Below are positions 55,992 to 64,000 of a stretch of 64,000 nt of DNA, piece by piece; within the stretch, counting starts at the first letter, position 1; each line of letters begins with the position of its first letter. The position numbers and the translations under genes were made by a program. The DNA comes from Candidatus Cardinium hertigii. GTDB taxonomy: Bacteria; Bacteroidota; Bacteroidia; Cytophagales; Amoebophilaceae. The DNA lies in contig NZ_CP029619.1 in NCBI RefSeq assembly GCF_003176915.1, positions 868,001 through 932,000 on the forward strand. The letters are read 5' to 3'. The notes beneath the pieces are model-generated. The model did no database searches. It saw only the letters and a list, made by a program, of their open reading frames with translations, and had not been told where the DNA came from.

Positions 55992-57068
55992 ATGAAAGTA
56001 ATCCATAACATCCATAATACGAAATGTGATATGATCTGGTTTTTATTGTTTTCTGTTATGCTAGTGGGATGTAGCCGAGCAGGGGGTCGGTTAGGGATGA
56101 TGAGTGGAACCAGTAACCAAGATCAAAAGGGCATAGTTTCAAAAGAAGAACAATTTATAAAGAAAGAAAAAGAAATAGAGAAAAGTCAGAAAAAAAAGGA
56201 ATATGGAAATGAATTTTTTCCTAATGATACAATTAAAACAATGCAAACATCTAAAGGGTCGATATGCGATATAGATTATTACTATGATTTATTTGATAAG
56301 TACAGTCAGGAGAAAGACGAAATAGCAATCGATGTATTACGTAGGCATGCAAGTAGTCCATTAAATCCAATGGCTATGCTTTCCTATATTATTAAAGAAG
56401 GTTCAAGTGAAATGTATAATTCCCTCCCTACTTTGTTTATAGCTATATATAAAGGGCGTACGACAATTTGTAAATTTTTGTTAGATAAAGGTGCAGATAT
56501 CAATCAATATGCTAGTGTAGGTTCTGTTTATGGTGCTATTACTCCGTTACATTTGGCTGTAATTGAAAAACGCAAGGAAGTGCTTAACTTACTGCTTCAG
56601 GATAATAAGCTGAATATAAATGCTATAAATTCTAGAAATAGTGTTAGCGGGGATAGCAGGAGTTGGACAGCATTATATTTAGCTGTATATGATGATAATA
56701 AAGATATTGTTAGCTTGTTGCTTCAACATGCTAAAATAAATCCAAATATCCAATCTGGATTTGGTCACACACCGTTACACATTGCTGCATCTAAGAACAG
56801 TTTAGAAATTATCAAGTTATTGCTTCAGCATGATAAAAATAAATCGTTTCCTATAAATCCCAATATTCAAAATTGGATTCGTGAGACCCCGTTGCATATA
56901 GCTTGTAACTTGAACTGGATAGAGATAATAAAGTTATTGCTTAAGCATGGTCAAGATAAGGCACATTCAATAGATATATATATCCAAAATAGAGATGGTA
57001 GGAAAGCGTTGGAAGTTGACGGAAATAGGTGCATTGCTGATCTTTTCTTCGGGTTGAACCTACCGTAG
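55992..57068 (+). CDS. Ankyrin-repeat lipoprotein
   Basis: The 358-residue protein has a signal peptide ending in LVGC and a Lys/Glu-rich linker (FIKKEKEIEKSQKKKEYG). Four to five ankyrin repeats follow from about residue 150, including TPLHLAVIEKRKEVLNLLLQ, TALYLAVYDDNKDIVSLLLQ, TPLHIAASKNSLEIIKLLLQ and TPLHIACNLNWIEIIKLLLK. Ankyrin proteins of intracellular symbionts often bind host proteins; here the lipobox suggests surface exposure on the bacterium. I choose ATG 55992; a TTG seven codons upstream is possible. It sits inside the island flanked by the 165-bp repeats. Confidence 0.88.
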   Translation: MKVIHNIHNTKCDMIWFLLFSVMLVGCSRAGGRLGMMSGTSNQDQKGIVSKEEQFIKKEKEIEKSQKKKEYGNEFFPNDTIKTMQTSKGSICDIDYYYDLFDKYSQEKDEIAIDVLRRHASSPLNPMAMLSYIIKEGSSEMYNSLPTLFIAIYKGRTTICKFLLDKGADINQYASVGSVYGAITPLHLAVIEKRKEVLNLLLQDNKLNINAINSRNSVSGDSRSWTALYLAVYDDNKDIVSLLLQHAKINPNIQSGFGHTPLHIAASKNSLEIIKLLLQHDKNKSFPINPNIQNWIRETPLHIACNLNWIEIIKLLLKHGQDKAHSIDIYIQNRDGRKALEVDGNRCIADLFFGLNLP

Positions 57069-57559
57069 CGCTTTGGAGGTTTCGAAAAACTGCTTTTTTA
57101 GAATTATTTGTTTTTGCTGCAGAACTGTTTAGGGTACATAATAATGTTTGTACAACAATAGTAAGGTAATACGGAAGGTTTAATGTGGCGAGCTTGTTGA
57201 TCCCATCTATTTAACTAGAGACTGTGAAAGATATTGCCATGGTTGACATAGTGCGGTTACATCCTTAGGCTATTACTTAAAAGAGATCGCTAGGGTGTTA
57301 GTTGTCTTTTATAGAGCTTTCTTGAATCATGCTATTGATTTACTTGCCTTTTTAAGGTGCATTAAAAAACCGAGTAAACAGACCTGGTATGGCTTGAAAG
57401 TTATTATTAGGGTACCCACACATGCTGGAGACCGTTGTGATAGATCGATTTTTTCTATGTTTCTACGCTTATTAGGGTTGCTTTTTGATCTTATAGGGTT
57501 AGGTGTTTTTATTATTTATTGATTTTTATAGTTTTTAATCCATTTTGGATAGACTATCT
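57069..57559. other. No recognisable gene
   Basis: About 490 bases. A 75-codon frame at 57295 is hydrophobic at its end and has no family resemblance. No repeats were noted. Confidence 0.45.
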
Positions 57560-58140
57560 CCCTAAGTACTGCTTACTATACTATTGGGAGACCTGTATAC
57601 GTTGTGGGCTATTGCTTCCCTAAGCTGTTGCGTATGGGTTTTTGCAAGGCCTATATAACGGGCTCCTGAAGTATGGAACCAATTTTTAATATTACCAAAT
57701 ACGCGTTCTTCCCTTATAACGTGTCTTTGCTACCAATTGATTAAACCGTTTAGCTGTAGGGGATAAGGGGAATTACTGCTATCATGGCTAGAGGCTTTTG
57801 TGGTACGGACTGCTAGGACCAACCCTCTGCTAGGACCAACCCTTCTTTACTTTCCACTAGGAGGAATCGCTTATAGCCATAGTAAAGCGTATGCTTTTTT
57901 TTGTCCAACTTGCTTCTGGACCTACATCTTTCTGATAACTTTCGGACACATTTACAGTTCCATTTTTATGGTGAAGCAATACCATTTTAAACACAAGCAG
58001 TGGATTATAGGCAGGTTTGCCTGATAAATGTAAGTATTTACGTTGATTAGCTGTTCTATCTACTAAACTTAATGGATTACTTGGTTTGATTGCCCTAGAA
58101 ATAGCATAAAAAATCCTAAAAATAATAACCCAAATCAATA
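57560..58140 (-). pseudogene. IS5-like transposase relic
   Basis: The minus-strand 57857-58138 frame has NPLSLVDRTANQRKYLHLSG followed by KPAYNPLLVFKMVLLHH, the N-terminus of IS5-family transposases. Further on, in another frame, come REERVFGNIKNWFHTSGARY, IGLAKTHTQQL and AIAHNVYRSP, the C-terminus with the catalytic-Glu region. Several frameshifts and a short local duplication (TGCTAGGACCAACCCT twice near 57808-57842) separate the parts. The DDE core is mostly lost. Confidence 0.75.
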
Positions 58141-58590
58141 TAAATAATTAATGTAAGTCAACCTTTGACTAAAAATAAATGTGCATGGTTAGGTAAAAAT
58201 TTTTAAAGTCTATTGCAACGGCCTCCAATCAGACATTACGTAGTCTAGCGTAAAAACGCTTACTTTATTCAAGCAGAAAAGGGGAATAGGTTCTTAGAAC
58301 GGATTATCTCTTTGTACCTAACTTGGAACTATAAAAGATAAATCCTTTTCAACAGCTACAAAGTATTATCGCTTTAAAACCGCTGACCTGAACAGGCAAT
58401 GGCGTCAATTTAAGAGTTGTATTATACTGATTAATAGGCATTATAGTGTAATTGCATATTTGCTTTTTGTTCTTACTGTAACGTGTAAATTTTCTTTTTT
58501 TATTCCATAAATAAAGTATATAATGCGTTTTGTATGGAAAATTTTTAGGGGGATATTTTTTTTTGGGAATTAAAGATAAAAGTATATTCA
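58141..58590. other. No recognisable gene
   Basis: About 450 AT-rich bases between two IS relics. No coding signal, repeat or RNA gene was identified. Confidence 0.45.
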
Positions 58591-58596
58591 TTTCTA

Positions 58597-58812
58597 TTGC
58601 AGCAAACCCATTCCAAAGGCGGAAATAGCTTTACACGCAACAGGAAACGTACTTTTTCAAAAGTATTTTCTACTATTTTAAGTCTGGTTAAGAGAAGTTT
58701 AGGTAACTTCCACTTTCTAAGCAAGTTTTTTCTAAAGCAAGGTATAAACTTGCTTATGCTAGGTTTAAGGAATTGGTGGGAAGGTAGCATCCCGCATAGC
58801 TTATTAAAATGA
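58597..58812 (+). pseudogene. IS4-like transposase N-terminal relic
   Basis: SFTRNRKRTFSKVFSTILSL and VKRSL match the N-terminus of IS4-type transposases. After a frameshift, SKQVFSKARYKLAYAGFKEL continues the family pattern. About 70 codons remain and the DDE domain is absent. Confidence 0.65.
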
Positions 58813-58860
58813 TCCTACTTATGGGAAATGGTAAACATACAGACTTATTGCCGTAGAGGG

Positions 58861-59025
58861 TATTTGGGGGAGATTGTAAAAGTTTCTTAATTTTAATTCT
58901 ACTAGTCTATATAAATTACTTTTAGTCTAAAGAGGAGGGTGTTCTACGAACAGTTAAGCAAAAATGTTTAATGCATTAGAGATTTATTTATAGATAATTT
59001 TCATTTTATCCAACTGGAATGCTAG
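58861..59025. repeat. 165-bp direct repeat, right copy (rpoN upstream)
   Basis: The sequence matches 55170-55334 and ends exactly before the rpoN ATG. It contains a truncated asnS 5' end. The left or right copy arose when the intervening island was created. Confidence 0.92.
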
Positions 59026-60438
59026 ATGCAAAAACTACAATTAGAACAAAAGCTAGCGCATAAGCTATCTGGACAACAAATCCAATTTATTAAATTGCTG
59101 CAGTTACCTACTACGGCATTGGATAATTATATCACGAAGGAGATAGCCGTTAATCCTTTATTAGAGGATACCCAGGAAGTGAACCAAGAAGTAGTTGATA
59201 GAGAAGAGGATGAGATCCTGATGCAAGAATATACGTATGGTTGCCCAATAGGTTCCTATCCCAAAACAGAAGCCAGGGCAGCGCGGGATACCTGGACGCC
59301 AGCTATCCTTTCGTTTCAGGAAAAGTTAAAAGCACAACTGCAGCTGCTTCATTTAAGTGAAGTAGGGTATACCATAGGGGAATATTTAATCGGAAGTTTA
59401 GATGAAGGGGGGTTTCTTCCTTATGATTTGGAAATTATTGTGCAAGATTTATATGTAATGTATTATCTAGAAATTTCTTTAGAGGAGGTAGAACAGGTAT
59501 TGCGGGCTATCCAAAGCTTAGATCCACCTGGTATTGCAGCTAGAAACTTACAAGAATGTTTATTACTGCAATTGCAGGCACAGAATCAACTGGATCCAGT
59601 TGTACAATTGGCCTATCAAGTAGTTAGCAATTGTTTCCAAGCATTTACTAAAAAGCATTATGCGGTCATTGTAAAAAAGTTAGGCATTACCAATAAGCAG
59701 CTATTAAAAGAGGCCTTTGCCCATATTACTCGGTTGAATCCAAGGCCAGCAAACGTACAACATACCGCACCCTATACTAATGAGTATCTATCTCCTGATT
59801 TCATAGTAATAGAAAAGGAAGGAAAGCTTGTAGTTGATCTGCTGTATTATTCCACTTACAAGCCCTGCTTGAACCAAAAGTATCTTACCATGTTGCAGTG
59901 CTATGAACAGAAAGCCAAGCAGGATGTAGCCACTCAGGAAATGGTAGTTTTCTTAAAAAAAAAGTTAGAAGATGCCAAATGGTTTATGGAAGCGCTTAGC
60001 CAGCGCAGCCAGACACTTTTAAAGACGATGGAAGCGATTGTTGCGTTACAAACGGCCTTTTTCTTAGAAGGGGAGGAGGTAGATAAATTGCGCCCTATGA
60101 TTTTGCAGCATGTGGCCGATAAAGTTGCTATGGATGCTTCTACCATTTCCAGAATCGTTAATCAAAAATCGGTTCAAGGAAAATTTGGCATTTATCCCCT
60201 TAAGTTTTTCTTTTCAGAAGGCCTTCGTAAGGTTACGGGAGAAGATGTTAGTAATAAGGCAATTAAAAAAAGAATTTTAGAGTTAATTGATAGCGAGAAT
60301 AAAAGTAATCCTTATCCAGATGGGCATATTGAGGCATTATTAATAGCAGAAGGCTATTCTGTAGCGCGTCGTACAGTAGCAAAATATAGGGAGCAGCTGC
60401 ATTTACCTGTAGCTAGGTTACGTAAGGCATTGGTTTAA
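59026..60438 (+). CDS. rpoN: RNA polymerase sigma-54 factor
   Basis: The 470-residue sigma factor directs RNA polymerase to -24/-12 promoters, melted by AAA+ activators. Region I starts QKLQLEQKLAHKLSGQQIQF and has ALDNYITKEIAVNPLLED. The core-binding domain spans ~110-300. The helix-turn-helix has DASTISRIVNQKSVQGKFG. The RpoN box is ARRTVAKYRE near the C-terminus. All essential parts are present. It originally lay back to back with asnS, and its upstream region is now the right 165-bp repeat. No activator gene is seen in the window. Confidence 0.96.
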   Translation: MQKLQLEQKLAHKLSGQQIQFIKLLQLPTTALDNYITKEIAVNPLLEDTQEVNQEVVDREEDEILMQEYTYGCPIGSYPKTEARAARDTWTPAILSFQEKLKAQLQLLHLSEVGYTIGEYLIGSLDEGGFLPYDLEIIVQDLYVMYYLEISLEEVEQVLRAIQSLDPPGIAARNLQECLLLQLQAQNQLDPVVQLAYQVVSNCFQAFTKKHYAVIVKKLGITNKQLLKEAFAHITRLNPRPANVQHTAPYTNEYLSPDFIVIEKEGKLVVDLLYYSTYKPCLNQKYLTMLQCYEQKAKQDVATQEMVVFLKKKLEDAKWFMEALSQRSQTLLKTMEAIVALQTAFFLEGEEVDKLRPMILQHVADKVAMDASTISRIVNQKSVQGKFGIYPLKFFFSEGLRKVTGEDVSNKAIKKRILELIDSENKSNPYPDGHIEALLIAEGYSVARRTVAKYREQLHLPVARLRKALV

Positions 60439-60491
60439 GCATTTTAAGAATGCTTCTTTTTACTTTCTGATTCCTTACTCCCCGTTAGGGG

Positions 60492-60521
60492 ATCCACCTT
60501 GTTTTGGTAAACAAGATGGAT
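60492..60521. terminator. Hairpin between convergent genes
   Basis: A 13-bp stem with one mismatch (60492-60504 with 60509-60521) has a TGGT loop. It lies between the rpoN stop and the stop of the convergent gene at 60570. A T-run (TTTTTT, 60540-60545) follows some 18 bases later on the plus strand. It could act in both directions. Confidence 0.55.
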
Positions 60522-60569
60522 AAGCGTTATAGTGGGCGTTTTTTCCATCCGTTGCGGAGAGCGTTATTT

Positions 60570-60665
60570 TCAATCCTCATCTTCGGTTAAGAACGCATTC
60601 TTCTCATCTTCGGTTAAGGAAATAGGATCCTCATCTTCAGTTAAGAACGAATATTCCTCATCATA
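60570..60665 (-). repeat. Tandem ~27-30-bp repeats encoding (F/S)LTEDE
   Basis: Three imperfect copies of the segment TCATCTTCGGTTAAG on the plus strand lie at the 3' end of the gene, giving the acidic LTEDE motifs. Confidence 0.75.
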
Positions 60666-61166
60666 AGAAAGCTTATTTTCTTCCTTGTGAGCTTTTTTAT
60701 CTTCCGGTTTTGGGTTTCTGTTATTATTTCCAGTAATTAGCTTTGGTAACCATGTTTTAAGCTTTGTCCAACTAAATCTGCTTCCAGATGCGCTGCCATG
60801 CTGCGTTACACTGGTTGGTTGTGTAATCTGTTCTGTACTACTGCTGGGTAAGCTATGTGTATTTATACTATTTGGAATAGGTGTTGTAGCATGACCTACA
60901 TGGGTCGAGTTAGGAAGGGGCAGTATATTTCTTGTGAGGTTTTCTTCTACCTTACGATCCCCATAGGGAATGGTTGGTAAGGAAGGAGGTGGCGTGTTTA
61001 TTCCTTTAGTTGTAGAAGGAATTTCTGTTGAAAGGGATAGTGTATGGCTCGCAGATTTCTTGTATGGTTTGTTTGCTTGGCCACACCGTCCGCTTAATGC
61101 TAATAAAGAAACATACCACAGAGGGGTTGCCCATCCTTTCCTTTCTAGATTGTGTATCATTTTCAT
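60570..61166 (-). CDS. Proline/serine-rich lipoprotein with acidic C-terminal repeats
   Basis: From ATG 61166 (MKMIHNLERKGW) the 198-residue protein has a signal-like hydrophobic stretch (LWYVSLLALSGRC) ending at a Cys. Arg at -1 makes the lipobox imperfect. A long Pro/Ser/Thr-rich region follows. The C-terminus is a basic patch and then an acidic repeat array: FLTEDED, SLTEDEK, FLTEDED. I recognise no family. It is probably an exported surface protein of the same type as the other low-complexity lipoproteins here. A TTG at 61208 is an alternative start. Confidence 0.6.
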   Translation of the reverse strand: MKMIHNLERKGWATPLWYVSLLALSGRCGQANKPYKKSASHTLSLSTEIPSTTKGINTPPPSLPTIPYGDRKVEENLTRNILPLPNSTHVGHATTPIPNSINTHSLPSSSTEQITQPTSVTQHGSASGSRFSWTKLKTWLPKLITGNNNRNPKPEDKKAHKEENKLSYDEEYSFLTEDEDPISLTEDEKNAFLTEDED

Positions 61167-61208
61167 GTTTTCTAGCTTTAAAGGTTGAAGAATGTATGTC
61201 CATAACAA

Positions 61209-61635
61209 GTCTTGGAATAGGTTGATTGTATAAGTATGAAGTCTAACAAAGAAAGATAGCTTACTGTAAAAGACCTGTTAAAGGTTACTTATGTATATTT
61301 TTAATATAATCCAAATAAAGGCCCCTTAAAATTTGTGTAAATGTATAATCAGTTCTGTTGTTCTTTTTTTCCTAATCAAAAAGCAATACCCCCTACGCAC
61401 GGCACAATTTTTATTAAAGGGAAGTTTATCAGCTTGTTCGATGCAATTAGTACCATTATATGTTGCATTTATTTTCACGCAAATAAGGTAGCGCTTGTAA
61501 AATTTTATGAAGACAGAATTAATTTTTATATTTGTAGATGTTGCTTTATGGCTATTCTTATTTACCCAATCCTGGGGGCAGGTTGTATTTCAGTATGTTA
61601 GCGTATGTTAGCAGTAGGAGAAGTGAAAAATTAAA
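61209..61635. other. Intergenic region between divergent genes
   Basis: About 430 AT-rich bases. An 86-codon frame at 61341-61601 is Cys- and Phe-rich and lacks family features, so I do not call it a gene. It probably holds the promoters of both flanking genes. Confidence 0.45.
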
Positions 61636-62439
61636 ATGATACGCCAACCTTTTACAGTAAGGCTTAAGCAACAAAAGATGCTAACGCCACGTGTAATAGA
61701 GTTAACCTTTACACGTACGGATAATCTTTCGTTCCATTTTATACCTGGCCAGTTTATTACTTTTTTATTACCTAATGAAGCGGGTAAACTGATGCGTCGC
61801 AGCTACAGTTTAGCCAATAGCCCTGCAGAAGGGGCTCCTTGGGTAATTGCCGTAGCAGCTGTTGACCACGGGTTTGCTACTGCCAAGCTCTTTAACCTAA
61901 CATTAGGGGATGAATTACTTTGTATAGGTCCACAAGGTCATCTTATCCTTGACGAAGGAGAACCCGCTGCCCATTACCTATTGGTAGCTACTGGTACAGG
62001 CGTAACCCCCTATCGTTCCATGCTGCCTGCCCTTGCCCAACGACTAGAAAAAGATCCCTTGCTAAAGGTAACGTTACTGTTAGGGGTACGCTATACCCAA
62101 GATCTTTTATATGAGGCAGATTTTGTTGCATTGGCTAAAAAGCAGGCACGTTTCCATTTTCATGTTTACCTAAGTAGAGAAGCCATGCCTTTAGCAAAGG
62201 ATTACTATTATACTGGTTATGTGCAAAATGCATTTAATACGCTTGCTTTAAATCCTATGCATAATCTGGTTTACCTTTGCGGTAATCCTTATATGATTGA
62301 TGAAAGCAAAGCGAAGCTACAAGAGATAGGTTTTAGTAGGCAACAAATTAAACAAGAGAAATATTTTCCTGCGAAGGCGTTTGTGACTGCTGTAGGGAAT
62401 GATGCGCTTAAAATAGAAGGGCAAGGAAGGGAAAGATAA
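61636..62439 (+). CDS. fpr: Ferredoxin/flavodoxin-NADP+ reductase
   Basis: This 267-residue FAD enzyme moves electrons between NADPH and ferredoxin or flavodoxin. The FAD domain has PGQFITFLLP and RRSYSLANSP (the RxYS motif), then GPQGHLIL. The NADP domain has ATGTGVTPYRSML, LLLGVRYTQDLLY and YLCGNPYMID. The C-terminal extension after EKYF is short. It resembles the compact bacterial FPR subclass. Possible roles are redox balance, Fe-S assembly or support of ribonucleotide reductase; the partner is not nearby. The next gene follows after 11 bases. Confidence 0.9.
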   Translation: MIRQPFTVRLKQQKMLTPRVIELTFTRTDNLSFHFIPGQFITFLLPNEAGKLMRRSYSLANSPAEGAPWVIAVAAVDHGFATAKLFNLTLGDELLCIGPQGHLILDEGEPAAHYLLVATGTGVTPYRSMLPALAQRLEKDPLLKVTLLLGVRYTQDLLYEADFVALAKKQARFHFHVYLSREAMPLAKDYYYTGYVQNAFNTLALNPMHNLVYLCGNPYMIDESKAKLQEIGFSRQQIKQEKYFPAKAFVTAVGNDALKIEGQGRER

Positions 62440-62450
62440 CAGATACTACC

Positions 62451-63029
62451 ATGTGCCACAGATTTACTATTTACCGCAATCCTATATATATGTACGGGAT
62501 GGTTGGATTATTGCTTGTAAATACAGGGCAAGCTTGTCAAGAAAGTAAGCCCAAGCTAGAACCAGATTCTTCTTTTGGTACACAGGAAACGTATCCAGCT
62601 ATTCCGCTGAAGCCCAAGCCAGAACCAGAGTCTGAGCCCAAGTCCAATCCATCGTCCTCTAAGTCACCCAACCAACCACCCTCTAGCAACATACCTACGC
62701 CAACTGATGAATATGAGAAGAAAAAGCAGGAAAAGATTGTTTTTTTGTTAAGAACATTAGATTTCTTGGTAAGAGTAGGTAATTTGTTGTGCGTAGCAGA
62801 AGGGCGTGAAGGAATAAACATCGCTTGTAAAGAAGTAGAAGAAAAATTGGTGAGTATGCTACAAGAAACAGGTGAAAATAAGTTAAACCAACCAATTCAG
62901 CAATTTTATCAAATATTAAATGTAGCTTTACGAAGCGGTCAACCAGAAAGAAAAGAGAAGATAGAGGCTGCACTGGCAATGTTTAAAAAAAGCATAAAAG
63001 ATTACTGTAATAGCTTAAATCGCTTATAG
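62451..63029 (+). CDS. Lipoprotein with KPKPEPE-type linker, unknown function
   Basis: The 192-residue protein has a hydrophobic leader (MYGMVGLLLVNTGQAC) ending in a lipobox Cys at about residue 30. A Pro/Lys/Glu/Ser linker (KPKPEPESEPKSNP) spans a likely cell-wall or periplasmic gap. A helical domain (~85-190) includes EKIVFLLRTLDFLVRVGNLL and EGINIACKEVEEKLVSML. I recognise no family. The start MCHRF at 62451 is plausible, though Met residues nearer the hydrophobic stretch are alternatives. It is 11 bases after the reductase, so probably co-transcribed. Confidence 0.65.
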   Translation: MCHRFTIYRNPIYMYGMVGLLLVNTGQACQESKPKLEPDSSFGTQETYPAIPLKPKPEPESEPKSNPSSSKSPNQPPSSNIPTPTDEYEKKKQEKIVFLLRTLDFLVRVGNLLCVAEGREGINIACKEVEEKLVSMLQETGENKLNQPIQQFYQILNVALRSGQPERKEKIEAALAMFKKSIKDYCNSLNRL

Positions 63030-63048
63030 CTTACCAGTTGTTACGTGG

Positions 63049-63079
63049 CCAGCTCTTCCCTGGGAAGAAAGCGGGCTGG
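63049..63079. terminator. GC-rich hairpin between convergent genes
   Basis: TCTTCCC-T-GGGAAGA forms an inner 7-bp stem flanked by CCAGC/GCTGG, with a six-base bulge. It is unusually GC-rich for this window. It lies between stops at 63029 and 63111. No T-run follows, but position favours a terminator role. Confidence 0.5.
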
Positions 63080-63110
63080 GGGTATGTTGGCCAGCCTTCT
63101 GTCCCGTGGC

Positions 63111-64000
63111 TTATTTCCCAATACAAAATTTAGAAAAGATTTCCCCCAGGATCTCTTCTGTAGTAATAGTGCCTGTGATTTCACCTAGGGAATGTAGGGC
63201 AATCTGGATAGCTGATGCCAATAATTCATTGGGTAAATGCTCCTCCAACCCTGTCCGTATTGCTTCCAATGCTGTTTTACTTTTTTGCAGTCGTTCATAG
63301 TGCCGTGCATTAACAACAACCGTTTCCGCTGTTTGTATTTGCGCTTGGTTGAATAGATTTAAAATTTTGCTTTTAAGTTTATCTATCCCTTCATTGGTTT
63401 GCGCAGCTGTAAGTAGATAATTTTTGGCTTTAAAAGCTGTTAGGGCAGCAGAGGAGGCAATATCCATCTTATTGCCAATTTTAATCAACGAAGCTTTTGC
63501 TAAGTTTAAGGTAGCGATTGCTTGCTCCGCCTGTACAACGGTCATACAAGAGAGATCTACTAAGTAAAGTACTACCAATGCTTTGCTTGCTTGCTGCTTA
63601 GCACGTTCTATGCCTATGGCTTCTATATCGTCGGATGCTTTTTCCCTTAGGCCAGCCGTGTCTACAAACCGAAAGAGCAAACCATCTAAATTCAAATGAC
63701 CCTCAATGGTATCTCGTGTAGTACCCGCTATAGGTGAAACAATAGCGCGTTCTTCTTGTAACAAAGCATTCAATAGGGTGGATTTCCCTACATTAGGGGC
63801 CCCTAGGATGGTTACAGCTATCCCATTTTTAATTACATTGCCTAATTTAAAACTTTCTATCAGTTGCTGTAGCGTTGCCAACAGTTCTGTCGTTAACGTT
63901 TTTAAGTGGATCCTATCTACCAACGCAATATCTTCCTCTGAGAAGTCTAATTCTAATTCCAACAATGCTGCCATATGTATCAATGCTTTGCGCAATTCCT
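63111..64000 (-). CDS. mnmE: tRNA modification GTPase MnmE (C-terminal part; start outside window)
   Basis: The frame is open to the window edge; about two thirds of the usual ~450 residues are present. MnmE with MnmG adds cmnm5 to wobble uridine in several tRNAs. The central helical domain begins before LELELDFSEEDI. The G domain has GAPNVGKSTLLNALL (G1), the TTRDT switch, VDTAGLRE (G3) and GNKMDI (G4). The helical C-terminus ends in FCIGK, the invariant C(I/L)GK motif with the catalytic-site Cys. It converges with the lipoprotein gene at 62451-63029. Confidence 0.96.
   Translation of the reverse strand, partial: ELRKALIHMAALLELELDFSEEDIALVDRIHLKTLTTELLATLQQLIESFKLGNVIKNGIAVTILGAPNVGKSTLLNALLQEERAIVSPIAGTTRDTIEGHLNLDGLLFRFVDTAGLREKASDDIEAIGIERAKQQASKALVVLYLVDLSCMTVVQAEQAIATLNLAKASLIKIGNKMDIASSAALTAFKAKNYLLTAAQTNEGIDKLKSKILNLFNQAQIQTAETVVVNARHYERLQKSKTALEAIRTGLEEHLPNELLASAIQIALHSLGEITGTITTEEILGEIFSKFCIGK

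Noticed and set aside
57295-57522. 75-codon frame in the asnS-rpoN island
   Set aside because: No homology recognised and surrounded by IS debris.
61341-61601. 86-codon Cys-rich frame before the reductase
   Set aside because: No start signal and no family features; composition typical of translated AT-rich non-coding DNA.
1-64000. CRISPR array
   Set aside because: No regularly spaced direct repeats with unique spacers were seen; the tandem arrays found are contiguous coding repeats.

Overview
The window is an AT-rich bacterial chromosome segment from a Bacteroidota endosymbiont. The most likely source is the Amoebophilaceae (Candidatus Cardinium or Amoebophilus), judged from gene content and not from a database search. 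Supporting content is a eukaryotic-type ubiquitin-specific protease, an ankyrin-repeat lipoprotein, many small lipoproteins, eukaryote-like ribonucleotide reductase subunits, a fused SecDF, a Bacteroidota-type LptD and TamB, decayed insertion sequences, and near absence of Shine-Dalgarno sequences outside one small stress-gene island.

Layout. 1-6.1 kb: hisS, a metal ABC permease, a DUF3127 protein, a lipoprotein with a decayed paralogue, a GNAT acetyltransferase and a Nudix hydrolase. 6.4-25.3 kb: an accessory region built around a multi-copy membrane protein family. Each full copy joins a sodium:solute symporter to extra membrane helices, a degenerate histidine-kinase-like region and a RelA/SpoT-type HD domain. 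One intact copy lies on the minus strand (6361-9912) and one on the plus strand (15672-19226). Broken or truncated copies lie at 12960, 23259 and 23863, intermixed with PD-(D/E)XK (Rpn) transposase-like genes, GNAT genes, an IS256 relic, a holA relic, a tRNA-Arg and a BON/Hsp20/DUF2188 island with perfect Shine-Dalgarno sites. 25.8-47.9 kb: mostly housekeeping and envelope genes (tamB, a 2-oxoacid dehydrogenase E2, mgtE, secDF, lptD, a deubiquitinase with its own relic, PAP2, floA, nrdBA, adk, obg). 48-53.5 kb: another full symporter/HD fusion followed by a broken Rpn gene, flanked by relics of metB and of further fusion copies. 53.8-60.4 kb: asnS and rpoN, originally adjacent and divergent, now separated by about 3.5 kb holding an ankyrin lipoprotein and two IS relics; 165 bp of the asnS-rpoN junction is duplicated on both sides. 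60.5-64 kb: two lipoproteins, a ferredoxin-NADP reductase and a partial mnmE.

The most striking system is the symporter/pseudokinase/HD family. The 6361-9912 copy keeps every metal-binding and catalytic residue expected of a (p)ppGpp hydrolase and an apparent phosphoacceptor His. The 15672 and 48499 copies keep the whole architecture but have lost those HD residues. The copies share a near-identical linker block between divergent transporter cores, which suggests gene conversion or cassette exchange. A link from solute or sodium flux to alarmone turnover is an inference.
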